Assembly (NCBI GenBank): GCA_964618405.1
Contig: CAZUAY010000185.1
Span: forward strand, 1 to 7,968
Length of the DNA stretch: 7,968 bases
Reading direction: 5' to 3'
Origin: JBBQIY01 sp964618405
GTDB taxonomy: Bacteria; Verrucomicrobiota; Kiritimatiellia; RFP12; UBA3636
Part shown: positions 1 through 5,360 of the stretch, in pieces
How the letters are laid out: each line of letters opens with the position of its first letter
Numbering within the stretch: the first letter of the stretch is position 1
Notes under the pieces: model-generated
Told to the model about the DNA's origin: nothing
Database searches by the model: none
The model's input: only the letters and a program-made list of their open reading frames with translations
Position numbers and translations under genes: made by a program

Positions 1-2087
1 CCATCGCCTACGGCTATACAGACGAAGGTTTGCCGACCCGTACCACTTGGGCGCGAGGTGACTGGAAGCAAAACAGTTACACGCCCATCGGGCTTCTTTC
101 GGGTACAACGTATTCCGACTCGACGCCATCCATCGCATTCACATACGGAGATTTTAAGCGCCTAGCATCGGCGTCCAATACCAATGCCGTCTATCAATAC
201 CAGCGCAACGCACACGGCATGGCCACGAACGAAGCCGTTGTGGTCGGTGGCATCGTCACGACCCTGACACGCTCGCCTGACGACCGCCAACGCATCGGTG
301 CGCTCCTCCTCGATGGCTCTCTGCATGCGGCTTACGGCTACGGTCTTGGCAATCGTCTCGAAACCATCACGAATGCCGCCTTCTCGGTTCAGTATGCCTC
401 TTGGTTCAACCGACCTGCTGGGTTTTCAGTCACATTAACAAACGGAAATGTTTTCTCGCAGACCCTCCAGCGCGACCGCAAACGACCACAGCTTATCTCA
501 AGCGTTATCAACACCTTCAACGCCGCGCCAGTAGCGAGCTCAGCGTACACCCATGACAAAATTTCGCGCCGTACCGAGCGCCTTGACTATTGGGAACTCT
601 CAGTCATTACCAATACTTTTATCTACAATGCTCGATCAGAAGTCACTGGTGTGAATTTGAATACTGTGGACTATGCCTACGCTTACGATAACATCGGGAA
701 CCACACGACTTCTTCCGTCAATTCCATCTCTACAACCTACACTGCCAACGCCCTCAATCAGTATTCCCAGATTTCCGTGCCTTCGGTGCCGTCCGTGGAA
801 AACCTCTCCTACGACCGCGACGGTAACATGCTCACTAAAGGCGTGTTCTCCTACACTTATGACGCGGAAAACCGAATCACAGCAGCCTACTCCAACAGCG
901 TCTGCGTCGTCTCCAATGCCTACGACTACATGAGTAGACGTGTGGCGAAGTGGACACCGAGCCACACGACAACCTTCGTCTACGACGGCTGGAACCTCAT
1001 TCAAGAGACCGTCGCCACCGCATCAGGTACTACCACCAACCACTATGTTTGGGGCAAAGATTTCTCTGGAACCATGCAAGGAGCAGGCGGTGTTGGCGGA
1101 CTTCTCGCGGTCTCCATTGACGGTGCATGGTATTTCCCGTTCGCGGACGCTAACGGAAACATCACTGCCTACGTCAATGAATCGGGTGTCGTCGTGGCAG
1201 AGTATACCTACGACGCCTTTGGTGCCACTATCAGCCAATCTGGCAGCCTAGCCGACACCTTCCGCTTCCGGTTCTCAACGAAGTACTACGACACCGAAAC
1301 TGGCCTCTATTACTATGGCATGCGCTTCTACTCTCCCAACCTTCACCGCTGGATAAACAGAGATTCCATTGGAGAAAAAGGTGGAACGAACGTATATGGG
1401 TTCTGTGGGAACGATCCTATTGGATGCTATGATATTCTAGGAAATGACTGGCTGGACAATACCGCGAACTACTCTGCTGGGGTTGCAGATTCGTTGAGCT
1501 TCGGATTGACACGGCTTGCCAGGCGCGGACTAAACAGGCTGTTTTTCGACGACACCTGGGATGATTTCAATGTAGATTCATCCAGCGGGGCATATCTTGC
1601 AGGTGAAGTGACAGAGGTTGTTGTGGAGATTGCGGTGACAGCTGGCGGTGCATCATTGCGTCATATTGCAAAACATTCTTCCCGTGCGACAATTGAGGGA
1701 GGCGCGCGGAAGACGTTCAGAAAAGCAGTTGGCAAGGTAAATGGAGGTGGCTATGTCCATCATATCAATCCAATCCGAAGTGGACGTTTTCCGTTGCCAT
1801 TCAAATCTGCGGCTCGCGGTCATTGGAACATGACATGGATTGGAAGCTATCCTGAGCATTTGGCCGCTCATCGATACTTACGAAGATTGGATGCGTTGGA
1901 GAATGCCCGAACGATGACATTTGGCATTCGACAAGCCGGGAATGAGCTAGCACTCTTCCTCGAAAAAGAATACCCGTGCTGGGATTCCATTGACATCAAT
2001 GTATCGGTTAGTGGAGAGGCATCCTCGGACCAGTCAGATCTTTCTGGTACTGGGAGTGCTTCAGCGGTTTTTCTTTTAATACAGTAG
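1..2087 (+). CDS. Rhs/YD-repeat protein with C-terminal HNH-like toxin tip (5' partial)
   Basis: The frame is open at the left edge (first full codon at base 3, reading IAYGYTDEGLPTRTTW), so the N-terminus lies outside; the TTG at 30 is not a convincing start. The visible 694 residues begin with YD/RHS repeats (YDNIGN, YDRDGNML, YTYDAENRI, YDAFG), which in this family form a cocoon shell around the toxin. The Rhs core signature follows (YYDTETGLYYYGMRFYSP, HRWINRDS, NVYGFCGNDPIGCYD), bases about 1284-1440. Where most Rhs proteins have DPxG at the tip boundary this one has DILG. A pre-toxin helical segment (AGVADSLSFGLTRLAR, SSGAYLAGEV) leads to the tip. The tip has HHINP (His codons 1758-1763), HWNM (Asn codon 1827) and EHLAAH (His codons 1857 and 1869), an arrangement like HNH/endonuclease VII-type toxins. 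Likely role: contact-dependent or secreted antibacterial nuclease. The Rhs assignment is firm; the nuclease call is moderate. Codon use becomes A/T-ending after about 1353. Confidence 0.9.
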   Translation, partial: IAYGYTDEGLPTRTTWARGDWKQNSYTPIGLLSGTTYSDSTPSIAFTYGDFKRLASASNTNAVYQYQRNAHGMATNEAVVVGGIVTTLTRSPDDRQRIGALLLDGSLHAAYGYGLGNRLETITNAAFSVQYASWFNRPAGFSVTLTNGNVFSQTLQRDRKRPQLISSVINTFNAAPVASSAYTHDKISRRTERLDYWELSVITNTFIYNARSEVTGVNLNTVDYAYAYDNIGNHTTSSVNSISTTYTANALNQYSQISVPSVPSVENLSYDRDGNMLTKGVFSYTYDAENRITAAYSNSVCVVSNAYDYMSRRVAKWTPSHTTTFVYDGWNLIQETVATASGTTTNHYVWGKDFSGTMQGAGGVGGLLAVSIDGAWYFPFADANGNITAYVNESGVVVAEYTYDAFGATISQSGSLADTFRFRFSTKYYDTETGLYYYGMRFYSPNLHRWINRDSIGEKGGTNVYGFCGNDPIGCYDILGNDWLDNTANYSAGVADSLSFGLTRLARRGLNRLFFDDTWDDFNVDSSSGAYLAGEVTEVVVEIAVTAGGASLRHIAKHSSRATIEGGARKTFRKAVGKVNGGGYVHHINPIRSGRFPLPFKSAARGHWNMTWIGSYPEHLAAHRYLRRLDALENARTMTFGIRQAGNELALFLEKEYPCWDSIDINVSVSGEASSDQSDLSGTGSASAVFLLIQ

Positions 2088-2088
2088 T

Positions 2089-2095
2089 TAAGGAG
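2089..2095 (+). promoter_or_regulatory. Shine-Dalgarno of the putative immunity gene
   Basis: TAAGGAG lies 9 bases before the ATG at 2105 and just after the Rhs stop codon (2085-2087). It fixes the start of the downstream gene and suggests that toxin and neighbour are translated from one mRNA. Confidence 0.7.
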
Positions 2096-2104
2096 CGAAA
2101 GTCC

Positions 2105-2629
2105 ATGACATTACAAAGCATAATTGTAGTTTGCGGTGTTGCCATTGTCGGGAACTGGCTTGTTCGCCGACTTGTGCGAAAAGTTGACGAGGAACCTGAT
2201 GTTGATGATCTTCCCCCTGTGCAATCTAATTTCGGTAACAGTGAGTATCATTCGTTACTCGACAACTATGGGAACCGGAGTACAGGAGGAATTCCTGCCA
2301 GTCATTTACCATTGGATCCAGAACTAGTTCAATTTGTATCGGGATATGCTTCCGTTGTATTTGATGAAGACGCTAGACCGATATTTGACAGATCACTTAC
2401 GGCTACGCCATTTACAGAGAATACGGACTATGTTCAAATTGGATATTCCGGTGGTGAAGATCCTGCTCTTGTAAAGAGGCATTCGCTGGATTCCTTGATC
2501 TATCGCATTAATTTTGATGACGGTAACATCGCTCGACCACAACCGTATGCCACTTCGATACGTGACTATATCCTAAAAGAGTGGCTCCTTGAACTTGATG
2601 CCAGGCATGCAGGGCACACCAAAATATAA
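2105..2629 (+). CDS. Putative membrane-anchored immunity protein for the Rhs tip (SUKH-like C-terminus)
   Basis: This 174-aa protein starts 17 bases after the Rhs toxin with its own SD, the usual place for a cognate immunity gene. Residues 5-20 form one hydrophobic helix followed by a basic patch (RRLVRK), so by the positive-inside rule the rest should face the cytoplasm. An acidic, Pro-rich linker (about 27-40) follows. Residues 108-164 (DYVQIGYSGGED, then DSLIYRINFDD, then ATSIRDYILKEW) resemble the end of SMI1/KNR4 (SUKH) immunity proteins: a strand ending in G-x-GG-D, an acidic strand pair, and a final helix with Trp. SUKH proteins commonly accompany polymorphic nuclease toxins. A membrane anchor would be unusual for them, so a different role is possible. 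Codon use is AT-rich like the toxin tip, which suggests they moved together. I cannot name the family with certainty. Confidence 0.72.
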   Translation: MTLQSIIVVCGVAIVGNWLVRRLVRKVDEEPDVDDLPPVQSNFGNSEYHSLLDNYGNRSTGGIPASHLPLDPELVQFVSGYASVVFDEDARPIFDRSLTATPFTENTDYVQIGYSGGEDPALVKRHSLDSLIYRINFDDGNIARPQPYATSIRDYILKEWLLELDARHAGHTKI

Positions 2630-2652
2630 AAGGGAATAGGAAGAGTGAGAGG

Positions 2653-2676
2653 CAACTCTAAAAATAAGTGGAGTTG
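2653..2676. repeat. Inverted repeat downstream of the toxin-immunity pair
   Basis: CAACTC (2653-2658) and GAGTTG (2671-2676) are perfect complements around a 12-base A-rich loop, starting 24 bases after the stop of the preceding gene. GAG before and CTC after could extend the stem across an internal loop. There is no T-run on either side, so it is at best a weak terminator or an mRNA 3' stabiliser. Confidence 0.3.
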
Positions 2677-2775
2677 ATTCTCCGATCTACCAACAATGAA
2701 GCTTAAATTAATAGCATAAAGAACAAAAGATATACCAACTATTCGGTAGAGATTTCAAACAAACGAACAATTCAG

Positions 2776-2784
2776 TGGTATAAT
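2776..2784 (+). promoter_or_regulatory. Extended -10 promoter of the lipoprotein gene
   Basis: TGGTATAAT matches the extended -10 consensus TGnTATAAT exactly. The surrounding AT-rich stretch has no good -35 box (the best, TTCAAA at 2754-2759, is too far away at 19 bases), which fits an extended -10 promoter. Transcription would begin near 2791, giving a leader of about 39 bases before the ATG at 2830. Confidence 0.55.
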
Positions 2785-2812
2785 TACAATGGATATAAAA
2801 GTAAATCATCTG

Positions 2813-2820
2813 TAGGAGGA
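2813..2820 (+). promoter_or_regulatory. Shine-Dalgarno of the lipoprotein gene
   Basis: TAGGAGGA lies 9 bases before the ATG at 2830, with a run of seven G in between. This is a strong site and supports the ATG as the start. Confidence 0.7.
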
Positions 2821-2829
2821 AGGGGGGGT

Positions 2830-3228
2830 ATGAATTTGAAATGTAAATTATTGTTAGTGTTGCTTTTGCTGTTTTTCTCTTCGGGTTGCCACAGGGTGAT
2901 TACAAATGACGGACTTCCTATGGCCTTGGCGACAAACGAAGTGTTCCGTATCAACTGTTTTCGCTTTCGAACGAGCACAAACTCGTTTGTGCGATATCAA
3001 GCAGCACTAGAGTTCAGTTCTTTGATGAACCAATATATTAAAAGTGGACGCGGCGTTTTAACCCTTGATAATGTAGAGGAATTGCTGGGTTCACCAGACA
3101 TCAAGTCCGACTTGGACTTGATCTACAATCTGCCATTAGAATCCAATCCACGATTTCGTCTGGAAATTCAAAGTGGGCGTCCACGCAGGGTTGATTATGT
3201 GATGATTTCTGGTGAAGGCGATATATGA
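2830..3228 (+). CDS. Small predicted lipoprotein, function unknown
   Basis: The 132-aa product has a classic lipoprotein signal: basic n-region (K4, K6), Leu-rich core (7-16) and lipobox SSGC, so Cys20 should be lipidated and the mature protein (113 residues) anchored to a membrane facing the periplasm or outside. The mature part shows no motif I can name. Its C-terminal half (residues 78-127: TLDNVEELLGSPD, then LIYNLP, RFRLEIQSGRPRRVDYVMI) follows the pattern of BamE/SmpA-like small lipoprotein domains: helix, LLGxPD turn, then three strands with the last two ending in a basic turn. That is a shape resemblance only. It has its own promoter and SD, so it is probably transcribed apart from the Rhs genes. 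Codon use is AT-rich like the toxin tip, in contrast to the polyketide genes. Confidence 0.8.
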   Translation: MNLKCKLLLVLLLLFFSSGCHRVITNDGLPMALATNEVFRINCFRFRTSTNSFVRYQAALEFSSLMNQYIKSGRGVLTLDNVEELLGSPDIKSDLDLIYNLPLESNPRFRLEIQSGRPRRVDYVMISGEGDI

Positions 3229-3303
3229 CATCTGGGAGGATAAGAGGGCAATCGAAGGCAGTATGGGTAGTGGGAGAAGAATTAAAAAATGTCGAGTAGA
3301 ACC

Positions 3304-3486
3304 CTATTTAAAGCATATCGTGTTACGCAACATTTCTTCGATGCCATGGGTCGCGAAACCAATACGGCCGTTGGTCCTGCAAAGGTTGAAGGCGTGTGTG
3401 TTTTGCAGAATCAGAACAATTGTCACCAGTAATAAGGTCAGCAGCGCGATCAACCTGATCTTTGGCATCATGTCTTTATGTATCAT
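3304..3486 (-). pseudogene. LapA-like small membrane protein, probably truncated
   Basis: The ORF reads 60 residues from an ATG at 3486 with the SD AAAAGGA 7 bases upstream. Residues 8-30 (PKIRLIALLTLLLVTIVLILQNT) begin with a short basic stretch, continue as a membrane helix and end in QNT, as LapA (YciS) family proteins do. LapA proteins are usually about 80-110 residues with a second membrane helix; here the sequence after residue 30 (HAFNLCRTNG...) is polar and Cys-containing, unlike the family, and ends at a TAG (3306-3304). I saw no clear continuation in the other two frames. It lies 95 bases after the polyketide synthase on the same strand and could share its mRNA. Most likely a decayed or rearranged LapA gene, though a short functional membrane peptide is possible. 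The opposite-strand frame here is a weaker candidate. Confidence 0.45.
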
Positions 3487-3493
3487 CGCTATT

Positions 3494-3500
3494 TCCTTTT
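3494..3500 (-). promoter_or_regulatory. Shine-Dalgarno of the LapA-like ORF
   Basis: AAAAGGA on the minus strand is 7 bases from the ATG at 3486. It is the main reason for preferring this ORF over the overlapping plus-strand frame. Confidence 0.5.
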
Positions 3501-3571
3501 TATTGTTTTGTTAAATCGTGGTCGGCCCAAGTACAGTTCTAGAATCCCACAGTGTCTCGCTTTGTAAAATG

Positions 3572-3582
3572 GGGTAAAACCC
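3572..3582 (-). terminator. Small hairpin at the end of the polyketide operon (weak)
   Basis: On the minus strand GGGTTTTACCC overlaps the synthase stop codon and is followed by CATTTTAC. The stem is only 4 base pairs with a 3-base loop, so as an intrinsic terminator it is marginal; read-through into the LapA-like ORF is plausible. Confidence 0.2.
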
Positions 3583-4649
3583 TACCGAGGCGTAAACTCA
3601 AGGAGAGCTGCGAAAGCAGAAAAGCCCGCGCCAAAGGCGAGGAGCATGCCTTTCTGTCCAGGTTCCGGTTGTCCACTGTCCAGGATCTCGCGCAAAACAA
3701 AAAGAACAGAGGGTGACGACATATTTCCGTAGTTTTCAAACACGTGATAAGAATATCGCAGAGACTTTTGAGGTATTTCCAGTCCCTTGGCGACTTGGTC
3801 CAATACCACCGTCCCACCAGGATGAACCGCCCACCAGTCAATATCGCTCCGAGAACAACCCTGCCGAGCAAGAAGCCGTGACGATACCTCTGTTGCGGTA
3901 CGCGCACCGATAACCGGCACGCGCTTGGCCAGGCAATTACGCAAGCGCCCGCCTTCCGTCCGATAACGCAAATCCTCTCGGTACTGCGGGAACAGGCCTG
4001 AAGCGAAATCGACAATACGGGCGAGACCGTTTGGCGCGTCGTCCGACGCAATGTCGAGAACAACCGCCGCAGCACCATCTCCGAAAATAGAGTTGCTCAC
4101 CACAAGTTCCGGTTCATGACTTGGGTAAAGCGTGGCGGAACAGATTTCAACGGCCACACTGAGAACCGGGCCTTCCCCACTACGGGCCAGCATCCCAGAG
4201 GCGGCTTCAAGATTCGGGATCGCCGCTCCGCAGCCCATGCCCATCAAGTCCAGCAAGCGGATTGACGTCGGAAGGCCCAAATCCTCTGCTAGATACGACG
4301 AGAAGCCCGGACAAAGATAACCGGTACAGGTGTTAACAATCAGACCGGTAATCTCGGCGGGCGTGACGCCTGCCTCCGCCAAAGCTCGGCGGGCAGCAGC
4401 GACGGCTGTGGTTCGACCGAAGGCGAGAAAGCGAGCCAGCAATCGATCTGGATCCATGTCGTGAGCATCCGCTATCGATTCCATGCCCAAAAACCGACCT
4501 TTGATTTTTCCATCCAGAAGAATGCGACGATAGAGCGACAACTCCGCCGGGTTTAAAGTAAATTGCGTCGATAAGCAATTATAGGCCTCCTCTTGCGTGA
4601 CGTACAGTGGAGGTGTTGCGGTTCCGAGACCGCGAAGAATGAATTTCAC
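3582..4649 (-). CDS. Type III polyketide synthase (chalcone/stilbene synthase family)
   Basis: A 355-aa protein of normal length for bacterial type III PKS, soluble homodimers that load an acyl-CoA on Cys and extend it with malonyl-CoA to alkylpyrones, alkylresorcinols or similar. The whole triad is visible: Cys140 in DLMGMGCGAAIPNLEAA, His276 in WAVHPGGTVVLDQV, Asn309 in ENYGNMSSPSVLFVL. The N-terminal GLGTATPP, the FGDGAAAVVL strand (189-198) and the C-terminal AFGAGFSAFAALLEF (the CHS GFGPG loop position) also fit. The GTG at 4649 is chosen because it has the SD AAGGA 8 bases upstream, gives the family N-terminus MKFILRGLGTATP, and overlaps the methyltransferase stop as GTGA; the frame stays open 16 codons further upstream. 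Last gene of the U32-methyltransferase-PKS operon. The product cannot be read from sequence; long-chain resorcinol or pyrone is the best guess for a bacterial enzyme beside a methyltransferase. Confidence 0.95.
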   Translation of the reverse strand: MKFILRGLGTATPPLYVTQEEAYNCLSTQFTLNPAELSLYRRILLDGKIKGRFLGMESIADAHDMDPDRLLARFLAFGRTTAVAAARRALAEAGVTPAEITGLIVNTCTGYLCPGFSSYLAEDLGLPTSIRLLDLMGMGCGAAIPNLEAASGMLARSGEGPVLSVAVEICSATLYPSHEPELVVSNSIFGDGAAAVVLDIASDDAPNGLARIVDFASGLFPQYREDLRYRTEGGRLRNCLAKRVPVIGARTATEVSSRLLARQGCSRSDIDWWAVHPGGTVVLDQVAKGLEIPQKSLRYSYHVFENYGNMSSPSVLFVLREILDSGQPEPGQKGMLLAFGAGFSAFAALLEFTPR

Positions 4650-4657
4650 AATAGATG

Positions 4658-4662
4658 TCCTT
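4658..4662 (-). promoter_or_regulatory. Shine-Dalgarno deciding the GTG start of the polyketide synthase
   Basis: AAGGA (minus strand) lies 8 bases before the GTG at 4649, inside the 3' end of the methyltransferase gene. It selects this start over an in-frame ATG 16 codons upstream (4697). Confidence 0.65.
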
Positions 4663-5122
4663 GATTGAATTGTATGACAGCGGCAATACGAAACCAACGG
4701 GCTGATTTTACGGAAACCGTGGCGTCGTCGAGTTGCTGTAAGACGGCCTCCAATTCCCTGGTTTTAAAGCCGCGGCGAATGGAGAGGAGTGCGTCATGCC
4801 GGACGCCCGGCATCGCGCCGGTTCCGGCGAGGAGCAGATAGGCACCCAGCGTGGCCCATGGCGAACGGCGGAGATCATTGATCAACACGCGATGGCGTAC
4901 AAACTTTCGGATGCTCTGGAGGAGCGTCAGTATTTGCTCATTACTAAAATGATGAAAGCACATCGATGCCACGGCACAATCATACGGCTCTGCCGTTTGA
5001 TGCGTAAAAACATCCTCTTGAATCAGATGTACGGCCGGGTCGTTCGCGAGGGCAAGCTTCTCACGTGCAATCGCAACGGCTGGATCAGCAACTTCAAGAC
5101 AGGTGATGTGCAACGGGATATT

Positions 5123-5125
5123 CTA
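5123..5125 (-). other. In-frame amber codon inside the methyltransferase
   Basis: Reading on the minus strand: CGT CGC TAG AAT ATC CCG TTG CAC, i.e. R R stop N I P L H. The frame is identical on both sides and family features continue through it, so this is a single-codon interruption and no insertion or deletion is needed. A 7-base tandem repeat (CGTTAGC twice on the minus strand, about 5140-5154) sits nearby. Confidence 0.9.
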
Positions 5126-5360
5126 GCGACGCGCCCAGCGGCTAACGGCTAACGGTATATCACAACTACCCGATCCGATATCGAGCATGCGCAGCGGGGA
5201 ACTGACATCCCAGCGTTTCGCTTCAACAGACAGAAAACGTCGAACAACGTCGGTGCCACCAAAGTAGCCATTGACGCCCTCCATGAAACGGTAGCTGGCA
5301 GCGGCTAGCGATGGGTCGCAATCCACTTCGTCGAGAAACTCCGTTTTTGTTGCACGCGCA

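Noticed and set aside
636..1251. Several ORFs on both strands inside the Rhs gene
   Set aside because: They are alternative-frame readings of strongly biased Rhs codons, rich in simple Thr/Ser/Pro or Val/Gly patterns, with no start signals.
3212..3514. Plus-strand 100-codon ORF with a hydrophobic C-terminus
   Set aside because: It starts at a GTG inside the lipoprotein gene without a good SD, has no recognisable motif, and its hydrophobic end is opposite the LapA-like helix, which has a better SD and family resemblance on the minus strand.
3539..4078. Minus-strand ORF overlapping the synthase in another frame
   Set aside because: It lies within the unambiguous type III PKS frame, which has all catalytic motifs; the alternative product has no recognisable features.
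5111..5154. Frameshift by the 7-base tandem repeat as the cause of the broken methyltransferase
   Set aside because: Both halves are in the same frame (stop and resumed coding differ by whole codons), so the repeat does not need to be invoked; removing one copy would put the second half out of frame.
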